From Megachile rotundata (taxonomy: Eukaryota > Arthropoda > Insecta > Hymenoptera > Megachilidae), in NCBI RefSeq assembly GCF_050947335.1, contig NC_134989.1:8611501-8675500 (forward strand): a stretch of DNA of 64,000 nt. Direction: 5' to 3'. The notes beneath the pieces were generated by a model. That model had not been told where the DNA came from. It saw only the letters and a program-made list of their open reading frames with translations, and made no database searches. Position numbers and translations under genes: made by a program. Within the stretch, counting starts at the first letter, position 1, and every line of letters begins with the position of its first letter. Of the stretch, positions 12,813 to 24,740 are shown in pieces.

Positions 12813-14396
12813 CCAGCCCGCGTTCAGTACACCCACCCTACGTTGCGGTGCTTTTATGTCATCAAATCGTGCGTTCGCCTCGAAATCCAACAGTTAATAG
12901 GCAACAACCTAATAACACGATAAAACGGGAAACTTAAAGTGCACCAGTAATGTCGAGGTTAATCGTACTCTACCTATGTGAACCGCCCACTTGGGTATAG
13001 CGTGCCACCAACAGATAGCTATGATGAAGAGACTCAGTCACTTTGCCAATTAAACGAGCTTTGAAGTTAGCTACCGTGATTGATCTCGTTGAGAAGTTGC
13101 TCGTTTTCAACGACACCGTGGTACTGTTTCGCTAGCACTCGATGGCTCTCACAGTAATCGAGTCAACGTGTGAAAGCTAACGTGTAACACACGTGTCCCG
13201 ATAATGGAGTTACCGGAATGTGTAATTACATCTTTGCCAGATCGTAAATAGCAAATAAATTGCTCAGAACCTGTTTTCCTACGTTTCGAAGCTACCGATC
13301 GATCATTTACTCGGGTAACTTGCAATTAAACGTCTTGTCCATTCTTTTCCATTTACTCGATACTGAAGCTACATTTTTAACTTTAAGATATCGAGCGAAG
13401 GAAAAATTTCTACATATCGATTTACGACTATAGCTACGAAGTTTGAAGGAAATTGTGTCTACATGTAGGTCGACTTTTGTCATTTTTGACAAAAGCTATT
13501 ACTAATTTACCATTATTTGATGAACGATATACTGCTATGATATTGTCGAAACTCCTTCTTCGGTTAAAAATAAATTATTTCAATAATTACTATTTTTAAT
13601 GATTACAGTTAATTTAACTAACAAAGTATGAAATAATAAATATAAATTATTTAACAGATATGAATAAACAACCTGTTATAATTTTGTCGGTTTTGTCGAC
13701 TAAGAAGAATCTACTAGGTTAAAAATAAATATTGATTTAAAAAAAAAATATATTAACATAAATACCTTTGATGAAATATATGTCTGAAAAGAGTCCTACA
13801 AGTTTCTTCATATTATAAAAATAATTTTAATACATCTGCGTTAAAATATCTTCGGACCTCAAAAATTTCGTGAAAAATGGCAGATGCAAAGTGTAAATAT
13901 TTGATAAAATTGAAGAGAATCGATAAGACCGTATAAGATCGCTTCGGAGCTCGATGAGGACACGTAAAATGTTAACAGTCGTAAATCTTCGCGGTGTAGT
14001 TATATAGACAAGAGATCCGTTTAAAGTTTGATGGATCGATACTCCGGTAAATGTTTGTTGAGTGGAGTTCGACGCTGAAACCGAATATAGATATCGTGAA
14101 TATTTTAATGCGACGATATGTCACGATACGTGCCTTTAGCTTTAATCGACCCGTCCAGTACACAAATTCTGACGTTTGAATAAATCAAAAACATTACCGA
14201 TGCTCGTAACAATACACCGGGGACTCCGTTGCTCGCACGCGATAATAAAAAAAAGAGAAGAATATCGATATCTCGCGAAATGTGTATGCATTGAAGATGA
14301 TTGACATTTTCCATACATATGCATTCTATTTCATTTGAATAGCGTCATACATAGTTTTACGTATTTTGCGGGGATGAAATCTGGTTTATTATGGGA
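12813..14396. other. Unique non-coding stretch
   Basis: No coding signal was found. A small perfect hairpin, CTTTTGTCA at 13474-13482 and TGACAAAAG at 13487-13495 with a four-T loop, is the only structured element I noticed. Confidence 0.4.
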
Positions 14397-14745
14397 TATT
14401 TATATCGTCGCTACATTAATGATATGCATAAAATGATAAAACAAAATAATAAAACTTTATTTAAAGTTTAAGTCAAGTTACAATCATAAGTAGTTACGAT
14501 TATTGTAACTTATGGTAAGAGAAATTATGTGCCTTTACATGAAATATTTCTTATATTGCCACAGGTTTATGTCGTGGCTACATGAATAATATGCATAAAC
14601 TGATAGAACAGTATTACAATAATAAATCATTATTTAAAGTTTAAGTCAAGTTACAATCATAAGTAGTTACGATTATTGTAACTTATGGTAAGGGAAATTA
14701 TGTGCTTTTACATAAAATATTTCTTATATTGTCACAGGATTAACT
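14397..14745. repeat. 173-bp direct tandem duplication with an internal inverted repeat
   Basis: Two diverged copies lie head to tail. The landmark TTTAAAGTTTAAGTCAAG begins at 14460 and again at 14633, 173 bp apart. Each copy carries AAGTTACAAT, a spacer of about 17 nt, then ATTGTAACTT, a 10-bp perfect inverted repeat. The similarity continues through AAATTATGTGC and ATATTTCTTATATTG. Confidence 0.85.
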
Positions 14746-16047
14746 CAGAATATTGTGAGAACTTGATAAACATTTATAGGCAGAAGGAAATAAAAAAACA
14801 TGGTAATTATTACAAGATATGAATATTTAGAATGTTACGGTGGTTCCTTCAAGGATAGATTATAACGAACAGATACCTTTACAAAGTAGGTAAAATTTAA
14901 TTAGTGTAATTGGAGGAAAACATGATATTAACAAATGTACGATGTTCTAGTAACATTTCAAAGGAAAAACTAGTCTGAATGATGCGATTAAAAATGTATA
15001 CACTCATGTAACTTTATAATCGAAGCTTATAGACAAGTTTATAAAGAACTTTGTAACTACAAACTTTCCACAAAGTTTAAAGATCGAGCACTTTTAAAAA
15101 ATAGTTTCGAAACAATTTTAATTAATGTTATTCAACGTAATAAAATCGAAAATTTGTTCAAAGCTAACCTCCATTAAGTAACCTCCAGTTAAGTAACCTC
15201 CATTAAAATATACGTTGATCAATTGACTACATAATGCAAGAAATCGATGAAATTAAAACGGGAAAAAAAATTGTTTTCAACTTTTCAATTTCCGCTGAAA
15301 AGATGCTAGTGTCGAATGAAACACGAGAAAAACATTTCTCGCGATTTAATTATTTTTTCAGGAACAGCGTATCCATTTACCAATACACCGGTTCAGCAGT
15401 ATTTCACTACCAATAGAGACGGAATATAAAAACTGTGTATACTGCAAAAAATGCAATATTTTCTCGCTGTATACACCGCGAGAGATCAGCGAAAGCAAAT
15501 GTGTATTTTTCTCGATTTTATCCCAACGATATTGAAGATTAATTTTATCGCCAGCGTGGATCACAACAAAAATTCCAATCACAACTTTTCAATAAAAAAC
15601 ATATTCTTTATTTTCACACATCTTTTTATGGTATTCGTAATTCTCGCGATTTTTTCACCTTTTTGTATCTCACTGAATAATGTGGATTTGAAAAGCTTTT
15701 AGGTTAAATTATAGTTACTGATTAATCAGTTATATCAGTATCAGTTAATAATCAGTTACTAAATTATCAGGAATAATAATTTGATACTAATAGTACTGAT
15801 CAATATTAATAATTATAATATTAATCAGTGATAATTTCCACAAGTGAGGTTAACTATAATCAACTCATAATTTTATTAATGAGTGATAATAATTAGTAAC
15901 TATATTTTCAATAAATGATAATCAATAATTTAGATACTCATAGATGTTAATGCACAGATACAGAAATATACCTGATTCAGAAATAAACAAATACAGAAAT
16001 CTGAGATTCCCACCTGTGGTATAAAAATACAGAAGTGTAGAGACATA
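14746..16047. other. AT-rich unique stretch
   Basis: No gene was found. Loose repeats of TAATCAGTTA/TATCAGTTA lie at about 15715-15940. ORFs of 60-83 codons at 15234-15702 lack any recognisable feature. Confidence 0.4.
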
Positions 16048-16654
16048 CACTGCGGTGCATAACTATAGCACCATCTACTATTTTAGTTGTTCTGCAATTC
16101 AGAGTTAGAATGCAAAAAATCAATTGCAAGAGATGAAATGGTATGGGTCTAAATATAAAATAATTTTATATTTAGTCTCATTGAGATTGCTCTTCTATTA
16201 AAAACGATATAATCAAAAATGTGATTTTGGCTTGTTGCGCAATTATAGCACCAATATCATTAAATTAACTTCTCTCCATCTAGTTCAACTACAAACTCAC
16301 TGAAGCTAAATAATTACATTCTTATTAAAATACAAATTAAAATTTGACAATACTCTTTGTTGAACAATGCCACGTGGTAGATATTTGACCACAGAGGAGA
16401 AGAAGGTCTTACAAGTTATTAAAATCATATTTATGTGTATATATTTGACATTTATTCACATGGTGCTATAGTTATGCAACGGTGAAAAATCATATTTCAT
16501 GTTATATTTTCTTATATAATAAAATAATATCATTTTACTGAAGTTCATTGTTCACTATACCCTGCAATTTCATATGGATGATTTTTATGTATTGTTATTC
16601 CAATGCCAGAATCTACTAAAAGTATAGATGGTGCTATAGTTCTGCACCGCAGTG
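16048..16654 (+). mobile_element. Tc1/mariner-like non-autonomous element
   Basis: The element is flanked by TA on both sides (16046-16047 and 16655-16656). It begins CACTGCGGTGCATAACTATA and ends with its near-exact reverse complement, and the inverted termini run for about 38 bp with few mismatches. TA target duplication and CACTG-type ends are typical of Tc1/mariner. Inside, an ATG at 16367 opens a short frame beginning MPRGRYLTTEEKKVLQVIK. This resembles the N-terminal helix-turn-helix start of Tc1-like transposases, and it runs into a stop after about 35 codons. The element is a 607-bp deletion derivative without a catalytic domain. A second pair of similar inverted ends lies inside it (about 16232-16256 and 16462-16485). 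Confidence 0.8.
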
Positions 16655-16656
16655 TA

Positions 16657-17514
16657 GAGATCTTCGTATATCTAACTATACATGATACCAACTATACCAA
16701 AAGAGAATTTAAGTCTCGACAAGAGTTAAAATTTAAGTCTTCTTTTTTCAATACAAATGCAAATTAATCAGCAGTATTTCAATTACCCCGTCACGAATGA
16801 TTAAAAAAAAATCATCTCGACAAAAGGGTCTTCCAGCACATCACTTCGAAGATCAACGTGCACGCAAAACGTGCGTCACAAGCATCGCAAAAGCCTCGTC
16901 ATAAACGATTCTCCGATGCGTATCCGGATCAGTGAACTTGCAGCCACTCGGCGAAAGAACGGATGCATATAGATTCATGGCGTACGAACGAGTGAATAGA
17001 CAGACGGAATATTCGATAGGTGTACGAATAGAATAATGCCTAACCTGCTGTTAAATCACTCGTTTATGTCGTCTCTACCTGCCCTTGAGTGAAATCGCGG
17101 CCATTGTGTTCGGAGCCACAACGGGGAGCCACGAGGACTTCCCTCCACCTTCTTTCGTCTCAAACTCCCGTTTCAGATTTTCCGCAAAATCGCCCGGGGC
17201 CTGGCACCGATTCTAAATCAACCTCGCATTCTTTCCTACGCACCCTTTATGCAAAACCTGTATTCGTGAGGTTTCAATTCGACGCGGCACGTATGCGCTC
17301 GTAATCCGGAACAAAAACCTTCAACATAGAAATATCACTCGGTATATCTTTATGATTTATGCTTTACTTCTTCCGTGTAAGAACGGATGATACATTGTAC
17401 ACTGGGCATCTAGCGAGTTGGCGGCCGGAAGGAATGTGGATACTATTGGTTCGAGCGTCAACTTATCGGACGTGAAGAGAAATGAATTTTATCGTTGGTT
17501 CACTCGTAGCTGCT
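16657..17514. other. Unique non-coding stretch with CpG-rich part
   Basis: About 16840-17330 is CpG-rich, but its 71-codon plus-strand frame shows no recognisable family. Nothing else was seen. Confidence 0.4.
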
Positions 17515-18255
17515 CATATCGATTTCATCGAATTATCGATATCACTAATATAGCATACTATCGATATTGTTGCGATGTTATCGATATATCGAATTAACAT
17601 TTCAGCGAGAGATCGAATTGTTGATAATATTTTCTTATTTTCATTGCATCAAATTTTCCTTAAAATTTCAACATCATCGATATATCGAATTATCGATAAA
17701 TTTCGATATCATCGATATATCGAATTATTGATAAAGTTCGATATCATCGATATATCGAATTATCGATAATATTTCGATATCATCAATGCATCAAATTTTC
17801 CTTAAACTTTCAACATCATCGATGTATCGAATTATCGATAAATTTCGATATCATCAAGATATCGAATTATCGATAATATTTCGATATTATCAATGCATCA
17901 AATTTTCCTTAAAATTACAACATCATCGATATATCGAATTATTGATAACATTTCAATATCACCGATATATCGAGTTATCAATAAAATTTCGATATCACCG
18001 ATATATCGAATTATCAATAAAATTTCGATATCAGTACCTGTTACTATCGATATGATCTATGTACCGTATTATCAATAACATTCCGACATTACCAATTTAT
18101 CAAACAATCGATAACATTTCGATATCCCTGCATCGAATTACCGGTAATATTCCGACATCGAATGATAGACAACATTTGCATATCATCGATACAGTGAATT
18201 ATCGGCGCTCCGATGCATCGAATTATATTAATCGATATTTATCGATAACATTATC
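17515..18255. repeat. TATCGATA-rich array, unit about 35 bp
   Basis: Repeated units of the form ATATCGAATTATCGATAA plus ATTTCGATATCATCG recur with a period close to 35.5 bp. A variant containing TGCATCAAATTTTCCTTAAA appears three times (about 17645, 17787 and 17894). The palindrome TATCGATA and its half-site CGATA occur dozens of times on both strands. In Drosophila, TATCGATA is the DNA-replication-related element bound by DREF, and clustered CGATA is bound by BEAF-32. Whether anything binds here is inference. Confidence 0.85.
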
Positions 18256-19060
18256 GATAGCAGGACGTTAAGTACGACAGAGAAAAGAGGAATAAAAAGA
18301 GAGATATATAACACAGAGAGAAGCAGCTTGAATAGTGCGATTGAAAACAAAAGGGTGAAGAGAAGGGGGACGACTAGCTTCGCTTGCGCCTGCCACTGAT
18401 CTGCATCGACGATTATGCGGATGCATTTCGATGCACATTGTGCATAGGCCGCGCATGCGCGTTACCGTCAATAAATATTTATTGACGTAAGACGAGACGG
18501 TGAATAATAATAAAACGTTCCGGTGTTTCTAGTTGTTTTGCACCCTTGCAGTCGCTCTTTACGCTGCATTCGCCTCCCTCTCACCATCCCTCCGACACCC
18601 CCTCTGCCCCCTTTAACATCTTCCACCTTTCACGTTTCTCCCCCTCCGCACCCCCCTGGTTGCTGCACGTGCGCGCGCATCTATGTACGTGTTTATTGAT
18701 GTAACTCGAGACGGTCGCACGCAGTTAACAGCCCGTAAACAGAGAATGTACCGGGAATATACGAGTGTTTTCGTGCTTCGCCTCTGGCATCCACTCGGAG
18801 CGGAGCGCCGCTCGAGATTTCTTTATAGCATTAATCCTGGAACGTTATGTATCCAACCAGAGAGCTTTATACATCGCTTGCTACGTTGACGTTATTTTTT
18901 CACTCTTTTTCTACCTTTACGCTAACCGGCTAGCGTCTCGTTCATATTGAATCGCGTGAGTTACGGAGCACTGTTCGGGCCAACAACTGTCGGAACTGCT
19001 TTTATTGTTAGTTTTGATCAGTGCTTCTCAAACTTATTCTCTTCAATTTTTATTATTTTA
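18256..19060. other. CpG-rich unique stretch
   Basis: C/T-rich and CpG-rich sequence at about 18330-18960, including GCGCGCGC near 18670. There is no convincing coding frame. It could hold regulatory sequence, but nothing specific can be shown. Confidence 0.4.
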
Positions 19061-19325
19061 TCTCTTCAATTTTCTAACATCACTTAAATTTTTATTAATT
19101 GACGTCTCTTCAATTTTCTAACATCTCTTAAATTTGTATTATTTAACGTCTCTTCAATTTTCTAACATTCCTTGAATTTTTATTATTTAACGACTCTTCA
19201 ATTTTCTAACATTCTTTGAATTTTTATTATTTAACGTCTCTTCAATTTTCTAACTTCCCTTGAATTTTTATTATTTAACGTCTCTTCAATTTTCTAACAT
19301 CTTTTAAATTTCCTAACACGTATCA
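19061..19325. repeat. 44-bp tandem array, six units
   Basis: The landmark TCTCTTCAATTTTCTAACAT (with minor variants) starts at 19061, 19105, 19149, 19193, 19237 and 19281, exactly 44 bp apart. The rest of each unit is CTTGAATTTTTATTATTTAA-like. A truncated copy precedes it at about 19038. Confidence 0.9.
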
Positions 19326-20412
19326 ATTATATTGTATGTCACACAAATTATATATGTTAGGTATTTGGATTTATAAATAGAGTTCAATGTTAAAATTATG
19401 TACTCAGATTAGATTTGAAATGCAGAGATAAGTTAATTTTAATTATGACGCAAAAGATTTTGATCACATATTTATGCGATTGACAGAAATACTTATCGAG
19501 ATCAATTTTGATCTCGTATCAAAAGTTGCTGGAATTTAAATACTGACCAATTCAGAATTCCAACAGTTAATGAAGAATTGTTAAATTAAAATTGTTAAAT
19601 TGAAAAAAATGTTAAATTTTACTTGATTAAGTTTTACAGAATTTAAAAAAAAATATCTAAATCAATCAATCGTTGTTATGAGAAATTTACTCCCTTAAAT
19701 TTAATTAAAGAAACTATTGGTTTTCAAACATCTTATCAAACATCATATCTTATAAATAACATAAATATATTTTAAACGAAACTGAATTCTATTTGAGCTT
19801 ATTCGATATCTTAACGATATAATCGATATCGTTAAGTATCAATAAGATATCGATAACCTACGGTTAATCGATAACGGCGGCTATAGAGCCTTGGTATCCA
19901 ACGCGAAACCACGGTGTAAGGGACTAATTGGATTTCGCCCTCCTTGCCACGCTAATGACCGTATTCCATTTCCGCGGTTCGACCCAGTCGACGCGGTGCA
20001 TCTTGTTGCACGATCTTCCAATGAGAATCGCATTACATCACCGTACACGACCGAGAGATCGTGTTTCGTTTTAGCGACTCCACGCTACGATTGCTTCGAA
20101 AGGTCGTCTCGCACAGAGGACCATTCGCGAGCTCTCTCCCGTAACTACGAAATTAATCTTCTGTGGAGGATTTTCTTTTGAATAATTTAACGATCAGACT
20201 CCTTACGATCCCTCGTGTAATAATGGAACACGTATGAACACTGTTCCTGTCGATAAACGCTGTTTCACGTTGACAGTAATTGATTGTTCGCCGATTACTT
20301 CTGTAAATTGTTGATAGCGATTTCAATTATACAGGTACAAGCATGTAATATATCCAAATAATTAAATATTGAATATCTGTTAAATATCAGCTTTCAACTG
20401 TTACTATTTTAA
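19326..20412. other. AT-rich then CpG-rich unique stretch
   Basis: About 19805-19875 contains more ATATCGATATCG sequence, echoing the array at 17.5 kb. A 96-codon plus-strand frame at 19891-20181 has no recognisable domain. No gene is supported. Confidence 0.4.
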
Positions 20413-20608
20413 CCCATTGACTGCCAGCTACGAGATATCTTGTAGTGTTTTTTTTTTTTCCAATGAAAATGAGTGTAAATGCTATTAATATTATAATATT
20501 ATATCAGTAACTTAATATAATTATATTTTGTAAAATTTCATGTATTCTTCAAAATAAAACCTTGGCACTCAGGGCAAGACGCTCTAAATATGTCTGGCAG
20601 TCAATGGG
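20413..20608. mobile_element. piggyBac-like MITE, 196 bp
   Basis: A perfect 15-bp inverted terminal repeat, CCCATTGACTGCCAG, closes both ends. TTAA sits immediately outside each end (20409-20412 and 20609-20612). A TTAA target site with CCC-beginning short inverted ends is the hallmark of piggyBac-superfamily elements. The 196-bp interior is AT-rich and has no coding capacity, so any movement would have depended on a transposase supplied elsewhere. Confidence 0.85.
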
Positions 20609-20612
20609 TTAA

Positions 20613-22729
20613 TGAACAAACTAAAGTTTCTTGAAACAAAGTAATAAATCTTGAGTCGTTAACCGAACTTGTTAACTGAACTTGTAGATAATAACAGTAT
20701 TGGAACGAAGAGTATGAAAAATTGTACGTATTTAAAAGGCAGTGTATATGGTCCATTAGAATGTATTTGTTTTGTTACCCCTATAAAACCGTTTCGCAGA
20801 AACGGAACACAATAATTCACGACAAATACTGTGCGCACGTACGTTTCCATGAAATCCCTCCATTTAGAGAATTTTGAAAACCAGTACGTTTCCCCGGTTC
20901 GAATGAAGCACGGCTTTCGTGCTAAACAGTCGTGGAACGAAATAGCTGGGAAAAAAATTCCCCCCGAGGGAAAAAACTGTATTATTTTTAATTAAAAAGA
21001 ACTGGAGCGCTTTTTTCCCCATCAGTCAGGCAAGAATGTGTTGGTGCAACAGCACGTATTCGGATTCAATAGCGAAGCACGATGGATTCTACCGCCGCCA
21101 CATGAATGCACTTTGACGGAACGCGTGTCGAAACGTTACGTTTATTTCGTGATGTGTGTGTGTGCCATGGGAGGAAAGACCTGGGTAAAACGTGGCTGGA
21201 AAATGCAGTGAATTTAAAAACGTGCATTTTAAGGTTCTACGACAGGGTAAGTTCTGTATAGGAGCCATATAGAAGATCACACTCGCAGTCTATGTAAAAA
21301 AAAGATACGCGAAATGTACCAGACAGCATTTGTGAATTTCCGCGAGACGATTTATAAGTGAAAAAGACAACGTGGAACTGGTACAACTGGAAATGCGTAG
21401 GGTTTTTTGTTTGGGGGGATTTTGTACGGACCGTTTACTTATAAGCGAGGAAAGTCTTGGACAAATACAGTTATTGATATGTGGTGGGAATTTAGGATTT
21501 TGGGGATTTTTAAGTTGGAGAATTTGGGAATTTGGAAACTTAGGAATTTTTAGAGATTTGAAAACTCAAAAACTTGAGAACTTGGAAAATTTAGAAGATT
21601 TAAGAATTTGTGATTTTTGAAATTTTTAAATTTGTTAACTCAAAAAGTTAGATATTTGTAAATTTAAGAAGTGATAATGTTATTAAATTAAAAATCTGAA
21701 AAATACTCTATCTACTTCAATACTCCATCTGAAAAATATCTACTTAAAAAACAAAACTGAAACATAGATAAATTCTAAATATCAGAAAATAGAAAACTTG
21801 TGAATGGAGAAAATGTTGGATAATTTCATCGTTGGAACACTTGACGATCAATAGATTATTCAAGACGGTAGATGTTAGTGACCCTGTATATCCATCGAAG
21901 CCGAGCATGAAAATGTTTTCGTGAGTGCTCGAGCGTTGTTTTCGTGGCAATAATTTATCCGGAAATCTTGGAGAACTTTCCAGCGACACGCTCGAACTTG
22001 GTCACTTCGCATAGGGTGACAATGAGGCCGGCGTAAATTTCACCGGCACGAAATTATTTGTCGAAAGATTTAAAATACTCGGTCATATCACGCACCGTTG
22101 GGTGTTGCGTGACACGAACAAGCGATCGGTGAAAGTCGCTACCACGAAGATCAACAAAAGCGCAAATCGCGAGCGGAATCAGCCCGGCGTTCGTGAGCGG
22201 ATAAATTTCACGAAACGCTCGAGGAACGATAAACGTGAGAAATTTACGCGTCGCGATGTTATTGAAGACTTGGCACCGAGCGCGGAAATATTTTTCATTC
22301 TACGACCACGCGTTCCTATGATCTTTATACGCGGTTAGAGAGCAACGACGACACTCACTTTCAGGAATGCTTGCATTAACGCCGACGTCGATGAAAACAC
22401 CCCTTTGTACGCTCGCTTCGTGGCAAAATATGCACGAGTTTGCGAAAATATCCGAGTGATGCGGCGGTGCAAATTCGAATTGAATGGTCAGTTCAATCGA
22501 GCTACATCGGTGTTTTCGTTATTTGTGGACCGATCAACATTCTCTTTGTCATTAGGAATATAATTGCGTGGAGATTTTGGAACGAAATTTATGTGGATGT
22601 GCGAAGTTTTTATTATCGAAGGATGCTTTAGATCTTAAGGGATTTATGAATTCTTTTGTATATGTAAACATTTTTTAATTTTTTAAGTTATCTTAATCGT
22701 AATTTTTGAAGATTAAGTCATGAATCTTC
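20613..22729. other. Non-coding stretch with minor repeats
   Basis: CpG-rich sequence at about 20860-21300 and 21890-22620 alternates with a short GAATTTGG-type degenerate repeat at about 21480-21640. ORFs of 78-82 codons show no family resemblance. No gene is supported. Confidence 0.4.
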
Positions 22730-23110
22730 TAAGTCAGTAAATTCCTAATTTTCCAGGTCATCAAATCCCCAATATCCCAAATGACCAAATCCTCAATTTC
22801 CCAATATCCTAAGTCATCGAAGTATAATCTTGCAAATCACCAAATTCCCAATTTCCCAAATCATCAAATCTCCAATTTATCGAATGCTTAAAATCCCAAA
22901 TTTCTAGAAGCTTAAATTCCCAAGTATCCTCTCAGTTGTCCAAATTTCCAAATTCATAATTTTCCATATCAAAGTCCCAGTGGTGCAAATTCACAAATCC
23001 CAAATTTCACAACTTAGCAATGTATAATCTTAAAAATTGACAAATCTCCAAAAATAAAAATTTACAGATCTTACAAATGTTGGAATCCCCAAATTAGCAA
23101 GCTTCCAAAC
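22730..23110. repeat. Degenerate CCCAAATCA-type repeat
   Basis: Variants of TTCCCAAATCATCAAATC recur without a strict period. The units are related to the C-rich short-unit arrays at 4-5 kb and 9 kb but are more diverged. Confidence 0.6.
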
Positions 23111-23972
23111 ACATGGAACCTCTTTGTATATCACCGCTTTCCACCCGTGATACCTCTCCACTTATACGTCTCCACTAATATAACAAGTATTCTAATAACG
23201 AAGTTCATCAACAACGATTTTTACCAATACTAATCATAAATAACTTAGTTCCAAATAAGAACATCAGAACCAAGAACAACGCCTACAAGAAATTTCAATC
23301 CAAAAGAGAAACGTGAATCGGTGCTTCCAAAATACCTGACAAAGCACTACAATAAATGCAATACAATTTCGTGGATAAAATTCAAAGCTCTCCTCGGATA
23401 TCGCGTATTCTCCGCGCGAATAAACGCGACCACGATCTCCCTGTACAAAAAAATAAAAAAAAAAGAAAAAAACCGAGAGGACCTGTTCAGATGCATCGGT
23501 CCGTTGATTACACGCGATCCCCGAAAATCTGAAACGAGAACCAGCGCGCAATGTTGCAGCAAAACCAGACGAAAAAGAGGCGGATGATCAATGTTCGCGG
23601 CGCCAAAATGCACACATTCACGCTCCTGTCTCCATCCCGTCGACCACACACGCCACTCCTTTGTACAGTTTTCCCGATCCATCGTTTCTGCCCGGTTTTC
23701 CAGCCAGGTTTCAGCAATAACCGTGTGCCTAGTTGAAACGTGACGGCTACACGTGACGTAAATACGTGTTCCATGCAACCGAGCGCATACATCGCGTGCG
23801 TACGCACGTGAACACGCCTGTACACATGTTTGTGCATCGTTGTTCAACCCGCCCTGTGTGTGTAAGTACATGTGGTGACACTTGCGCTGTACATCATACG
23901 GCAGACGTTACGATGGGTTACACGAGAGGGCTCTGATGTCTTTCTTACTTTCAAAAGATGTTAACTCTTTAA
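23111..23972. other. CpG-rich non-coding stretch
   Basis: Several overlapping open frames (up to 174 codons on minus) exist here because stop codons are rare in the GC-richer sequence. None contains a recognisable domain. An ACGTG-rich segment occupies about 23740-23880. Confidence 0.4.
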
Positions 23973-24181
23973 CCCCGCACTATTTTGACGAGTCTGACTC
24001 GTACCTCGGCCGTGATCAATTTTACTCAAATTTTTAATACGCTTCAATTTGAAGTCCAATTATAATTTGCATAGTCAACAATTGAATAACAACATTTCAA
24101 TTGTTTTGTCTATTTTAATATTATAGCTTAAATGCGCAGTTCTGACTGACGCGCCTGACAAATAAGTCATAGTGCAAGGGG
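23973..24181. mobile_element. piggyBac-like MITE, 209 bp
   Basis: TTAA flanks both ends (23969-23972 and 24182-24185). The left end reads CCCCGCACTATTTTGACGAG. The right end read inward is CCCCTTGCACTATGACTTAT, so the inverted ends share CCCC and GCACTAT with small gaps. Internal TCTGACTCG and TCTGACTGACG form a further weak inverted pair. No coding capacity. The imperfect ends suggest an older copy than the MITE at 20.4 kb. Confidence 0.65.
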
Positions 24182-24380
24182 TTAAGCTTTTTTGTTTCTT
24201 TTATATACTGTTTTATTTGCAAAATGGAGAGGGGTTTTTGGGAAAGTGTATTGCAACGGGGACAGATTTTTCTTTTGTTAGAAATAGTTTGGTTTCGTGG
24301 AAATGGAGAAGGTTTAAAATTTGATAACTTGGAGGTACACAAATTAAAAAATTTAGAAATGTGATCTAATTATTAGATCT

Positions 24381-24740
24381 AGTGATCTAATAATTTGATA
24401 GCTTGATAATTTCATAATCTAGTCATTTAATAATTTGATAGTGTGATAATTTCATAATCTAGTCATTTAATAATTTGATAGTGTGATAATTTCATAATCT
24501 AGTCATTTAATAATTTGATAGTTTGATAATTTCATAATCTAGTGATTTAATAATTTGACAGTTTGATAATTTCATAACCTAGTGATTTAATAATTTGATA
24601 GTTTGATAATTTCATAATCTGATGATTTAATAATTTGATAGTTTAAAACTTTCATAATCTGATGATTTAATAATTTGATAGTTTAAAACTTTCATAATCT
24701 AATGATTTAATAATTTAATAAATTAATAATTTCATAATGT
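24381..24740. repeat. 40-bp tandem array, nine units
   Basis: Units of AGTCATTTAATAATTTGATA followed by GTGTGATAATTTCATAATCT start every 40 bp exactly: 24381, 24421, 24461, 24501, 24541, 24581, 24621, 24661 and 24701. The middle copies are nearly identical. The last three show GTTTAAAACT in place of GTTTGATAAT, which looks like a sub-family spreading by local copying. Confidence 0.92.

Noticed and set aside
23347..23871. 174-codon minus ORF in CpG-rich DNA
   Set aside because: Overlapping frames on both strands, no domain, Arg/Cys-rich composition typical of chance frames.
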